Assembly (NCBI RefSeq): GCF_000002985.6
Contig: NC_003280.10
Span: forward strand, 9,978,501 to 10,042,500
Direction of reading: 5' to 3'
Length of the DNA: 64,000 nucleotides
Source: Caenorhabditis elegans
Taxonomy: Eukaryota > Nematoda > Chromadorea > Rhabditida > Rhabditidae
The notes under the pieces were generated by a model. That model did not search any database. It had not been told where the DNA came from and was given only the letters and a program-made list of their open reading frames with translations. Both the position numbers and the translations under genes were made by a program. Shown here one piece after another: positions 1 through 12,659 of the stretch (position 1 is its first letter; each line of letters starts with the position of its first letter).

Positions 1-661
1 ACCAATGGGACCTTCTGACAGTTCCCAAGTTAGTGTGTTTTTTGTAAAATTAGTAAATACATTCAAAAACCATGTTTTAAAAGATTTTTGAAAAAAATTA
101 TCTACAAAACGGTTGTCATCAATTCTGAAATTTCTGAAAATACTACTTCTTTGACCAACCAATTCAATAATTTTTAATTTGATTCTATTCACTAACCGCC
201 GTTTACAGCCTGTTTTTCAGTTTTCTGTACACATTCGGTTAAACACCCAAGCTCTCGCCCATGAGACCCAGAGTCAGTTTATCACGTTATGTAATTCATA
301 CAATTAATAATCATTGGGGTGGACAGAATTACTTATAAAAAAGGAAGACCGGTAAGAGTCGAAAAGCAAAATGTATAAGACAGAAGAGGATGAGTAATAT
401 AGAACAAAAGTTAAAAGAACGAGATTAGTTTGTTTATAAGGTTCATAAAGAGGGAGGGGGATAAAACGTTTGCTACATTCTACAGAACATAATAACTAAG
501 AAGTGGTAGGAAACGTATAATCTAGACAGATAATGTTCGTTTCTTGTTATCTTGAAGATTGGAATGTTGTCGTAATTTCAGATTCAACAGCAGCTTAGGA
601 TTCAGATGGATGTGGTGATCCTGATGTATCCTCTTCGTTGTTTCGTAGACAGACGTGGTTT

Positions 662-1995
662 TTAACAAGTAGAAGATCTCTTCTTGAAGATTGGGTGAGT
701 AACATCTTGCAAATGACTCTCTTGATGATTGATGTTCAGATTGCACAACTGATGGAGCTTCTCCACACTCAGTGTAATTATACACAAGCAGGCCATGTCC
801 ATATTGTTTCCCGCTCCTTTGAACATATATTTTTTGCGGAGTCGTGGACATGACAGCAAAGTACTGTCCATTGTGCATAATTGAAATTCCTGGATGGTGT
901 CTTTTCTCACGCAGACTCTCAGATGGTTGTGGTAGTCAAAGCGAAGCGGAGCTGATGTCTCTTCTGCAATAATTAAAATTTGCAACGATTTTCTCATTCA
1001 CTAAGGGCGTCAATATTTGAGAAATTTAGAGTCGTATAACTAGTGTATAAACTGTGAGTATAACACTTACCAATATCAGACCACGGTCCCACTTTGTCTG
1101 TTGCCAGTAAACAGAAGGTAACATCCTTTCCATCTACAAAAAAAAGGCAAATATGCCTTTTCCAAAATGGTGGAGCTTCTGGTACTTGCGTGTTGAGGCA
1201 TCCAATTTCTTCTCTGAAAATTAAGATATTACATGTGGCTTTTTGATAGTTAACTAACATTAAGTCCGACTGGTTAACCAGATATTTTAGCTGCCAATAG
1301 CTGTCGTTCCAAAACTTTGAATCCAGCTTCAGGTAGAAAGTCCCATCATTAGCAATTCCGGCAGGTAGAATGAATGGGCAATATTTGCTCGATTTTCCTC
1401 CCAAGACATCATTGACCAAATCGTGTTGCATACCGTCATTCTGTAATATTCATTTTATCAAGTTATCATTTCGTTTTTATTTAACATACGGTTTTTGGAA
1501 AATTTCCCTTTTTCAGAGGCTTGTACAGACCAAAGTTGGGACGTGGTGTTCTGCCTTCGCAAGTGTAGTCGTACATGATCGGAGCGTGGCTAACCACATG
1601 CTTTGAAAAAGACTCCATCAGATAGTAGACCTAAAAACAATGGTTTCTGAATTTCTTTTTTGGATTATTGTTTTTTTAAATTTGATATGTTACTTTCACT
1701 ATGCTCTCCCTAGAGTAAATTATGTTTCTTAACTATTAAATAGAATTAAAAATGTCATCCTTTATCGGTGCTTACAGACACACAATAACGGAAAATTGTG
1801 GCGAGGCATTTCTGGGCAGTGGAAACTGACAAAAAAAAAGGAAAAAACACGCTCTTAACCTTTCGAAATCACATGAGAAATCTGTGTCCAGAAATTCCCG
1901 CATTGCAAGTAGATCAAACAGTTGCGCAGCTGCACAGAGATGAATCGATGGAGTGCGCAGACACAATGAGAAAGAGACGACCCTCGTGGGAGCAT
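662..1995 (-). CDS. Unrecognised multi-exon gene, about 317 residues
   Basis: I do not recognise this protein. Reading the minus strand, exons 1995-1860, 1825-1776, 1630-1490, 1440-1259, 1213-1071 and 963-662 join in one frame (954 nt including stop). Donors are GTTAAG, GTAAGC, GTATGT, GTTAGT and GTAAGT; acceptors are TGTCAG, TTTTAG, TTACAG, TTTCAG and TTGCAG. The central part (exons 3-5) is the best supported: it is rich in Trp, Tyr and Cys and has splice sites of good quality. The 1214-1258 intron is only 45 nt and in frame, so it may be retained. The 1826-1859 intron is only 34 nt, which makes the first two exons uncertain. The start ATG at 1995 is simply the first in that frame. No transmembrane segment or known motif is evident. 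The 3' untranslated part runs toward position 300. Confidence 0.5.
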
Positions 1996-2511
1996 GTACT
2001 CTTCTAGATCTTCAAAACACGCAAAAATCGATGGAAAATATGATTATTTTTAGAGTCGTCGAAGGAAGGGGAGGAGTCTAGTCAACAAGGTAGATCAAAA
2101 ATAAATTTTAAAAAATTTGCTATCGTATTTTTTCGATAATATTTTTGTTCATTTCTCAAAAAAAAAACCAATTAAAATAATTTCTAGTTACAATATTTGT
2201 ATTTGTACATTTCAAATCACAAGTTAATTCGAAGCAAAACTAGAAAAATGACCCGAGAATCTGATATCAAGGGTCTCTGTGTTCAGGACATCATTTTTTA
2301 AAAATATTTTCCACAGGATCTAAAAATAAATGCACTTTGGGAATTAAGCGCACATCATTCTGATAAGATTTAGAGTGGAAAACGATTTTTTAAGAAAAAT
2401 TTATTGAGATTAAAAATATATCGCTGTTCGACATTTAAAAAAAAAACTGTTCAAAGAAAAAATTAAATATAGATCACAAAAAAATTATTAAAATGATGAT
2501 AAAATGAAATT

Positions 2512-3247
2512 CTAGCACAATTCGATTTTCTTGAAATCGTCGTCTCGAAGGACATGCTGGATTGTCATTCCACATTTTCGCTTTCTGCATCCACTGATTT
2601 TAGGATTGGGAGATTCCAGTTCTCCAACAATCTGTGAGTAGTTGTCCAAAATGAATTTGAGTTGTGTTTCCGATAAATCATTGAATCCTCCAGAGTCAAC
2701 TTTCAGTGATTGCTGACATTTTTGCTGTCGATTGGCAGAGTAGGCTTTGGATTGGAGAATAGCTGCTTGTGATAGTGTTCCTGAAAATAATTTACTAAGA
2801 TTTAAGAGTGAATAAATTTGATATTAATACTCAAGTCTTCATAACTGCCTATCGTCTTTCTATTTTTTACCAGGCATCCTTGTGCCTACTTTAAAGCTTC
2901 AACTAACCTGGTGCAAATGTACCCTTGGCTAGTACCACCTCGTCTCCTGGCTGCCCAGTTGCTTTCATTGCGTCCAAATGAGTTCTCAGTTGAATTTTGT
3001 TCTCAAAAATCCAATGGCAACAACTACACGACTGTACATCTACATATCCATGAGCATGTTGCAAGTGCTTCTTTATACTTTCTCCCAGAATCGGAGCACC
3101 TTCACAGTTTGAGACGCAGATGAGACACGTGTGATTCTTGGTGTGAAGTCTGTCCCTATGGCGAGTCATTGAGCCCGTTTGACTGAATGTAAGTTGACAG
3201 TAACCGCAGATTGGTGCTTCAGATTTAGGCGAAAAATATGGAGGCAT
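2512..3247 (-). CDS. C2H2 zinc-finger protein, 202 residues
   Basis: Two exons, 3247-2908 and 2780-2512, total 609 nt; the donor is GTTAGT and the acceptor TTTCAG, split after the first base of a Gly codon. The ATG is preceded directly by TTTCAGAAA, the usual look of an SL1 trans-splice site, which decides the start. Finger 1 is C14-x2-C17-x12-H30-x4-H35. Finger 2 starts C41-x2-C44 and ends H61-x2-H64-x-H66, so its spacing is irregular. A third, incomplete finger (C74/C77 with H90) lacks its last ligand. The C-terminal half is unrelated to fingers and has a short basic Cys-containing cluster near the end. A poly(A) signal for the minus strand (TTTATT on plus) lies near 2400. The small finger number suggests nucleic-acid binding, but the target is unknown. 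Confidence 0.8.
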
Positions 3248-3319
3248 TTTCTGAAAAAAAAGAGATTTAGGAAGAATAGTCGTGAAAAAATATACATTTT
3301 TAAAGAAAACACACAATCT

Positions 3320-6300
3320 TTCGATACAGACCGAATGAAGAGCACACTGGGTTAGAGGAAAATGTGGTGAATGAATGTGTGGTCTTCGTTACATACACAA
3401 CGTGTCATGATGGGTAACTAGGCGGAGTCCATCGACAACCTGGCGTTCCACCAGGTTTACACCCGACCAAGTACTGCGTTCATGTATCAAATTGCGGTTG
3501 GACTCTATAAACATCCAATCAATAAACAGTGGTCTGCTATCCGCTGAGTTCAAGCAGAAAAAGTGAATTTTCAGTCATACCGTTTAGTGCACAAATTGAG
3601 ATTGAATAAAATCGACCATTTATATGCAAAATTAATAGATTTCCCAATTTTTAAAAATTCATATCTGGCTTCAAACTAGCTTTTTCAAAAATCCCTGCAG
3701 CCATTTTGTTGCAAATTTTGTGTTCTTTCAGAATTTAAAAACCAAATTTCCTTTTACCTTTTCTAAATGAAAAACCTTTTCTAATTGAAATATTCCAATG
3801 TTTGGTATAATTTTTCAATTGCTACACCATTTTTCGATGAATTTCTCTATTTTTTTCGATTCTCAACTATAATGGTCCTATGAAAAAAGCACCTCGGAAA
3901 GGAATTTCAACACCACATCATCAGTCACAATATGCAATTTTATTAACATCGGGATTTTTGGGAAATTTTGGAAACTTGTCGAACTAGACTTTTCCATCTA
4001 GTTGACCTTTTTCAAGAAAATCCGTCTTTGACGATTATGTGTAAATTGTTCATTTGAATAAAAAATTTAATTACTCCGTTTGTTCCGTGGGCAAACGGAA
4101 GGCAACACCCATTTACATTGAAATTAAAATCATGTTCTTCTTCCTATTCTTCAACATTTTCTTCACACCAACAGAAGCGGATCTAATTTGTGTGGAGTGC
4201 TTCTTCTTCTTCTTCTTTTTCTACGTTGTCTTGTTCAAGTATCTAGTACCAAAATGGGAAGGAACCAAAGAGAGAGAAGAAGGACAAACAAAATCGTAAA
4301 ATGAGAGAAATAGGAGGAGATGGAAGATTTTATTGGTGAGATTAGAGGAAACCAAAACTGAAAGCACCTCAACAACTTCTAAAGTCTTTTTTTCTGGTTT
4401 CAGTATCACTTTGGTGTACTGTAGGTGTCAATAGCCTTTACCTTGAAAGCTGAAAAAAAATTTTAAATTATTTAAAAACTTTCAATGATTTCAATTAAAA
4501 TAATTCATCAGACTGCCTTGATTTTTTCGCTAAAATAAGATTCGAAACGAATATTTACCAATTTTCAGATATTTTCGTCTGTAAAAAAATTGATAGCCAG
4601 AAGAAATTTGTATCTAACATATTTTGAAAAAATTTAAAAAAAGTTTAAACTTTTAGCAGCTTTTAAATCGGAAACAAGTTAGGAAATTCAAATGCAACGG
4701 AATTCCAAAATTAATTCAGCTTTTTCAATTTTGTTTCAGTAGGTATAATCGTTTGAAAATATTATGAATTTTATTACACAGTGAAAATGTTTACATTTTC
4801 TACATATTAAAGCAAAAGACAAACTCTGTATTTAAATTCCAATTGGGAATGAGTTCACGACTAAACATGAAAATATGAAATCTCAAAATTTTGAAGAGAC
4901 TGTCAATTAAATTGGTTTTTGGTTGCTATTTTTTCATAGCTCCGTATTTTTCGTTTTTTTTTCTGCATCCAAAACCGGAACACGCAATCTTTCCCTATCC
5001 CCCGACATCCTCTCCCAACCGAAGACTACTAATTTTCAGTTTTTTTCCCATTACGCCGCTTGTATTTCGATAGTTGTTATTGTTGTTTTGTTAATGCTCT
5101 CTACCTCCCGTTCTTTTTATTCTCTTTAAAATTTCTTTATCGTGATTCTCTCCCACTCACTCACTCAACCACTATCTACATTCGGTGTCAAAAACAACAA
5201 CAACACACCGTCTCGTTTTCATCCTTTTTCGTTTTTTTCCTCTCGTATACCCGCTAGCAATTCGAGTTCCACAAGCGTTAGCCGGGCTACCAGTTGTTTT
5301 TCAGCTTCTCACGTTCTCGGTTTACATAAATTTTCACACTGGGAGGTATAGGTTTTCAGTTAGCTTTCAGTTTTCAAAGCGTGCTTCACGTCTTAAAAAA
5401 AGTTTTTAAAAAAAATTTCAAACCTATAAATCCAGTCATATCGTAATTTCCTAGTTTTTGAAACTCACACTAAAAGACGCACAGATATATTTGAATGGGT
5501 CTCACCTCGAAACGCCAACAAGTAGCTCTTTTTACTTTTGATGTTTAAATTATTTCTTGTTAAAAATACATTATAAATGGGAGGCTAATATACCATATTT
5601 CTACCAGTAGGCCCCCCCCCCCACTTTGATGGTCTAAATCAGGGCTGTTTTTTTTTTGTTTTTTTTGGTTTTTTGTTTTTTTGATTTTTTTGGTATTTTT
5701 GGGAAAAATTGATTTTTTGGTTTTTTTGGTTTTTTGACGCCAAAAAAACCAAAAAAACCAAAAAATCAATTACAGCACTGATTCCGCAAAAAATTAAACA
5801 AAAAACCTTCTGTTCGTTCAATTTTTAATATTTTATGAAAAATTCCGTTTTGTCCCGTTCAAAATCAAACATTGAATTGTTTTTTTGTTTTTTGTTTTTT
5901 TGTTTTTTTGTTTTTTTTTGGTATTTTTGAAAAATTCGATTTTTTGTTTTTTGTTTTTTGGTCCAAAGTTCGACCAAAAAATTTTTTGTTTTTTGTTTTT
6001 TGGTCGAAAATTTTTTTTTGCAACAGCCCTGGTCTAAATCTCAGTTGTCTTAACTTTTCTCAAAAAACCTTAAACAACCAAAATACAACAAATATTTTGC
6101 ACACGTACTGTCAGTGGACATATTTTTGATAAAGCCAAAGAGAACCGAGATATAAGCTTTCAAATATTTTTTATTATTGCAAACAAGGGTGCTCGAGTGA
6201 AAATACGGTAGTCTTTTTTTGTGGCGAGATCCATCAAGATACTCCATTCGTCTAGACATTTCAAAAATGGAAAAATGGAAAAATGGAATTCCTTTTTTAC

Positions 6301-9300
6301 TTATCAATGATCAGAATCTCTAACCCTAAATCTCCAAAAGCACACCGAATGTCACCGGAAACACCTAAATCTCATCATTTCCAATTCCCGCCGCCTCCCA
6401 TCAATTTCGCGGAAATGTCACACTCTCCTAAGCTCCTCCCCCTACAACTCTCTCTCGTTCTCTCTCTCAATCTTTTATTGACAAACACTCTCTTCATTTT
6501 GGCATGGTGCCAACCGAATTCTTTCACTAGTGCACTATTGCTAGGAAAACGACGAAAAGGAGAGACTCACTGGCCATCTCAATTTCGCGTCCACCCCACT
6601 TTTCTCAGTGCCATCGTGTTATTCAACACTCTCTCTTCCCACGGGCTGTTTGTGTGCATGTTGTTGCAAAACTAGTGAGTGAAAAGAAATACGAGGGGAC
6701 CGCCCGTGAAGCTGTCCCTTTCCCCCACCCCGTCCTCTTTCTTTTGACTATTCAGAATTCCATGGTCAGCTACTACGACTACTATGTTATTCTGTTTCTC
6801 TTTCTATTTTTCTCCTCAACCTTTTTTCACTCACTCCCGTTGAAAATTGCTAGAATCTCATTTGTACGGACGGACGGGACACGGCAGTGCCCCGGTTCTC
6901 CCACGCTAAAAAGATTGACACATGCCAAGTTCTTTGCTCTCCAAACTTTTTAAAAATGCTCTATTTCGGTTTAGTGTCGTCGTTTTAAATAGTGTTTAGA
7001 GTGTTTAAAGATCATTCTCTTGTCATAAGGAACTTCATAGATCCCCTAGAACTCTTATGTTAAAAGTATTTTCAAGTATGAAAAATTCAATATGTATGTC
7101 TAGAAATATATTGAATTATGTCAAAATGTCAAATTCGATTAGTGTTTGACGATTTTTTTTCTCTGGCAACGAACCTCAATTGTATTTGGCAGTGAGTGTT
7201 CCCATTTTCGTTTCATTGAATTTTTTAAAAACATTTTGGATGAAAGGTATCGTAGTTTAAAAAGTTACCAAAAACGTAATTAAAGTCCGGGTCTTAATCG
7301 GAAAAATATGTATTGTTGTATTTTTGATTTTTTTTTTTTGCCGGACTGTAACTAAATTTTTTAGTAATTTTGAAATCACAACAATTGAAATTCTGAAAAA
7401 AAAATACAAAGATCTAGAAAAATTTTTTAGAGAAGTTAAGCAAAAGTTAAAAATGCACAAAATGCAATTTTTGGAAGATTCAGAGTTTTTACTATTAGAA
7501 TTTTAATTTAAATGCATATATTGTACGTTTTCTTTAAAATACAATTTCCTAAAAGTAATCTCCACCCTTTCAACTTTTTGTCTTTCTGCCCCACTAATGC
7601 TAATTTTCTCTCTCCCATAGTTCGCATCATTTTCCTCTTTATTGCCTTATTTTTTTTTCGTTGCAGCCATCATGTTGCCAAGTGTGTGCATCGAAGCGGC
7701 AAAAAAATAGTAGTCGACTTTCCCTTTTTGGCCTTGTACGGCACACCGCTCAACTTTTCGGTTCAGCACTAAATTTTTCATTTTTTGTATTGGTTGTAAC
7801 AGAGGAAAATACAGTATTTTGAGCTGGATTACTAGTAGGGATTTTGGCTAGAATATATTTATTGTGAGGAGTGGAAAGGCTAAATATGTATCTAAATAAA
7901 AACATTAAAACATATTTTTAGGGTTTCAAAATTTTCAGTCAGTTTTGGTAAATTGCCAAAATTTAAACAAATAAAAATTGAAATTTTTGATAATTTTAGA
8001 GCATTCGTAGGTTCAAAGTCCAACAATTTTCCAATACTAATAAAATACCAATAAAAATTGGAACAATTTTTTTTTGGTGAATTCTTAATCTATGATAAGT
8101 TAGAACTGAGAAATTGCCACTTTTTGACAGTATGAAAATCCATTTCCCCCAATGGTGCAACTCTATATTTGATGCCATTTGTCAATGTACTTGCAGTTTG
8201 CAGAAAGATTTTTTAGCTTCTCTTCCCTCTCATATATCTTCTTTTGTTCACCTCCTACGTCTAGACTCTCTATCCGTTATAATTTATTTCCGAATTCCCA
8301 CCATTACACACACAATACTTGACAAGCCACGCCTATCAACCAACAAAAACACCTGTCGCCATTCCTCAAGGGTCAACCTTCAATTTCTCTCCATCTCCGC
8401 CTCTCAATTCATCTTCTTATAATTTTTTTTCTTGGTCTGACAGTTCCGTGTACTTCATCTTTGAACGTAGTGTCTTTCCACAATTCAACAACCACTGTGT
8501 CACTCAATCATTGTCTTTTTCCTCCTGAAACCATCTGTTTTGCATAACATTTGGCACGATGCCAATTCATTGGAAATTGGAAAAATGAGAGAAATGGGAA
8601 ACAGATTCGTTCGGCTTCAAGTCTTCAAGGTTACAAGGTCTATTACATAACTATGTTGAAAGTGATAAGATTAATATTTAATACGATTTCTTCTTTTTCA
8701 AAGCTGTTTTATCTATAACTCTTCATTTCAAAATTTATCTTTAAAGCCTATAGATATAGGTTGCGAAATCTTCTTGATATATAAGGTAGCAACTTCTTCT
8801 CAAACTTTTGTAAAGAAGATCCAATTAGCCACAATCACAATCTATGATCAAAGTGCAATTAAGTTCAATTAGTGACGACCTTCCATTCTTTCCAAAAAAA
8901 CTGGTTTCACCCGTTTTCCGAATACCTATTTTCTTTGAGTAGCATCTCAGAACTGTTTCATTGTTGTTTAGAAATTGGAATGGGCATTGCGGTAAAATTT
9001 TTTTATCTGGAATGAACGCGTTTTTGATTTACATTCTTGCCTACCGCCGTACCTACCAATCGCCTATTGATCTCAGTTTCCGATGATTGCACAGTTCTCG
9101 CTTCTTGGTGCCCGGGTCATGTAGGCACGGGGCTGGCGTAATTTTCGCCAACATGACCGCCCTAGTCCAATTTCTTTTTCAGGTTATTTACTAAAACTTT
9201 TTCCACTAGTTCTACTCTCCACCTCTCAATTTTCCCCCTTTTTTGTAATTTTTAATATCGCCGAAACCAACATCACCCTCCTCAATATTATATTTTCACT

Positions 9301-12300
9301 CTCGGTACCAATCCTCTGTCATTTGTTAGGTTTTTTCGCTCTCTCTCATTTTTTCGGCGACTAACCCAAAATATGTACATGTTTGTATACTTTTTTCTAT
9401 TTGCCCCCGTTGTGTTTCTCGATTTTTTCTCTCCCCCTTTATTATTTGATGCGCACACCTCGTACTTCGGCATTGTGCCAAATAGCGGTGTGGTGAAGCA
9501 TCGTTTTTCATTAGATACTAGGAGAGGCTGGTTGTGAACTTTTTTGATCTAACATTGGAATTTATTTATTGAAATAGAAGTTCCGTGGTCGAAATTTACC
9601 GTGCTCATTAAATTTTTGTTTCTTCGAAAACTGCAATTTTTGATTGTAAAAGTGAATCCTTTACAATATAAAAGAAATCAGACTACTTATTATTACTATA
9701 AAGTTGTTATAAATTTAGTCTTTCAAGACTTGAAGCTTGAAACGCTTGAAAGCTTTATTTTTTCAAAGAATATTTGGTGATTTTTTGCTTGAAATCTTAA
9801 GCTCTAGAGTCTCTAGTAATTTAGTTCGGTATTTGATATCTAAAATTCTAATTTTCACTTTTTTCAACTCTCTTTGCACCGCATGACAAGATAACGTAAA
9901 TTTTCAACTTTTATTTTTCATGATTTGCGCTTACAAATCTGCGTAATCCTCCACCCTCATCATTATTTATTATTGTTGATGTTTTCATTTCTCTCTTCCG
10001 GATTCTCTCTCATCTCTCCACTTTTTCATCATTTCAATTGAGTGCCAACGCGTCGAAACGTATATGAAAATTTGCATTGCCTCAATTTTACATGGATTGC
10101 CGTATGGAATTCTAGCTCATTCTCTGCGATTTCCCTATTTTTTTGTGTGGTCTCTTGCAGTTTGAAAGTAAAATAGAAAATGCCACTTTCAATCAAGAAA
10201 ATCAACCAATATAAGTACCTACAATCTAAGTACCCCTTTACACAAAAACTGATAAAATAGTTACGTCGGCGACCACCAATGCCACCGGCCCCGAAAAATC
10301 GAAAAAACCGGTTTTCAGGCACGAAACGCCCTGAAAATATTTATGTGAAACATGGGGGGCCTATTTTGTCGTTCTGAAGCGAGTTTTCGTCGGAATTTTA
10401 TGAGCTTTTCTGCTTCTTCTGCTTTTTGAAATGTTGGAAATAGTTGGCAAAAGTGACACTTATACTGCTAGGCTTTTTTCAAGAAACCGATGACACTGAA
10501 CATGTTGAGTGTGTTCCGTTTTCTTTGTCATTTTACGACTGTGCGAATTTTTTAGTAATTTTAACTTCTCAACGTCACCTCAATTTCCAGAAACAGGATT
10601 TTGAATTTTTTAGATTCAGTTCCAAATTTCTAGATTTTACTGAATTGAAACCGTTGGAAATTTTCACCGTTTTTTTTTTCAAATTTGGCAAAATGCCAAT
10701 TAGATAGACTCCTTCCTTGAATCGGCTCGGCCAAAATTTTTAAAATTTTGAAAGATCTTCAAGTTTAAGAATAAAATATCAAATATAAATCGATGACCGA
10801 GTTTTTTTCGAGGCCAAATAGCAAAAGTCGATCCCTGATTGTTGTTTATTTTAAAATTCGGAAAAAAAAATCTACTAAATTTCAAAATATTGGAATAGAA
10901 AATAATAAATAAGTTGTAGTGAGTCATTGTCTCAAAATGCTTATACTTGGTTTTTATGTATTTTTCTTTCTTTTTCTGTTAATCACATTCAATTATTTTT
11001 CTTTTCTATTGTTCATTTTCAACCTTCCCGCTGAAATTCTACTATCACACTCTAGTTTTTAAAATTCAGAAACATCGAAAAATGTGAAAAACGTAAGAGT
11101 TTTTTCCTTTAGAAATTAAAACCTAAAAGAAAAAAAAAAACGACAACTGCAACATATCGGATATCTTTTCTCACTCACTATCCAAGACCTCAATTGAGTC
11201 ATATGTTCTTCGTTAACGTTTTTTTTTTTGAAATTTTTGAGTGATGGAAAAGAAAAGCATGAAAAAGAGGCAAATGAGTGATCGGAGAGCAAGGATAGAA
11301 GAGTAGGAGGAAGAGGTGGAGTAGTAGCTAGGAAAGAAATTGCAAAAAAAGTGAGAAGATACATTATGTTGTATATATATTTTTTGTCTTTCTCTTTTCT
11401 TCTCACCAACTATATGTATACAGTTGGTATAAATAGTGACTGAAATGTGCAGTTTTTACAGTTCTCTTGCAAATTTGCATCTGGATTTTTCTGAAAAAAT
11501 TGTTTGTGTAAAAAAAGCTGTACATTGTATTTTTTGCGGCAATCTGGATGATTGCGTTTTTGTTTAAAGTAAAAACTTTTTGAAATTTTTTCACTTCTTT
11601 TAAACTGTAAACCATGGTTCCAGCAAGCACTTCTACTAGCGTGAGCATACTAACTCTGCCTAAAAAAAACGTAGGTTTTCCAAATCACTTTCGAAATCCA
11701 AATTAATTTCAAAATCTAATGACATATAATTATTTGTCCAACTCTCTCCTTATCCCTCCTGCGTATCTCATTTTCCACACCCAATAATTTTTGTCTCTGA
11801 GTTCAAAAAAATGAAACGTGCGGGAAGTAAATAAAAAAGATCAGCAGCAGTGGGAAAAACCCCTCGCCACCTGTTAACCTCACAATTTATCAGTTTTGAT
11901 TGATTTTTATTTCTTGTGTTGTTTCTGATATTTCGACTCTTGTCGGTGTTAACTTGAATTTAGTTGGAATTATGTGAGTTTTGGTTGTTCAATTTTATAT
12001 ATTTTTGTTTTTTTTTGTAGTTTGTTTCACTTGATTAATTTAGAAGCTCAATCTTTATGCCCACTTTGTCAAATTTTCCCAATAAGGATTTCTCGTAAAA
12101 CTCCAAGTCATACAGATTCTCAGAAGTAATAGTCTTGATAACACTTTATCCCTGTTTTAAAACCTTAAAACTAATCGAAAATAGTTCGAGCTACGGTTCA
12201 GCCGCTTTCTGACAAATTGACAACTTCCAAAATCATTTTTTGCATGAAAAATTCAGATTCCAACAACTGGTATAATTTTATAACATTTCTCGCAACCAAC

Positions 12301-12640
12301 CAAATCAAATCATTTATAATTTTCCCTGCATCCAAAACGATCCACGGGAATTCATTCCCATAATTCCATGACTCACACTTTTATTTCCCGCCTATTCTTT
12401 TTCTACAATCTATCACATTCTTTCTTCCTTCCATTCTCTGTAACAATTCAATCAAATATATACTATTTTTCTTCACACAAAACCTCGGATTGTTTAATCT
12501 TCCTTTTAGTTCTCGAAACTCTTTCGAAAACGTTTATGATGTTCAAATATAGTTTTGATACCAGCGTAGCCATAACCTCTTCTTCAAAACCAACACAAAT
12601 ATTGTACATCTCACATAGGGGAGAACATCGCCAAATTTGA
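3320..12640. other. Gene-poor stretch upstream of lec-3
   Basis: I find no convincing coding exon in these 9.3 kb. The open frames present are short, Phe/Ser/Leu-rich and lie in pyrimidine-rich tracts (about 4.9-5.4, 6.3-6.9 and 8.2-8.5 kb). They lack consistent splice partners. The stretch contains the MITE at 5640-6031 and otherwise AT-rich sequence. It probably holds 5' regulatory DNA of lec-3; far-upstream non-coding exons cannot be excluded. Confidence 0.5.
5640..6031. mobile_element. hAT-type MITE, 392 bp
   Basis: The ends are CAGGGCTGTT at 5640 and its inverted complement AACAGCCCTG ending at 6031. The same 8 bases, GTCTAAAT, flank both sides (5632-5639 and 6032-6039). CAGGG-type termini with an 8-bp target duplication are the signature of hAT transposons. 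The interior has no coding capacity: it is made of T-rich runs with GGTTTTTT-like repeats and a long self-complementary section (about 5650-5790), so it is a non-autonomous foldback element. Confidence 0.85.
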
Positions 12641-12659
12641 ACTATTCTCTCCTATAAAA

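Noticed and set aside
1772..2007. Other-frame plus- and minus-strand open frames over the first gene's 5' exons
   Set aside because: They overlap the spliced minus-strand model, which alone connects in frame to well-supported downstream exons.
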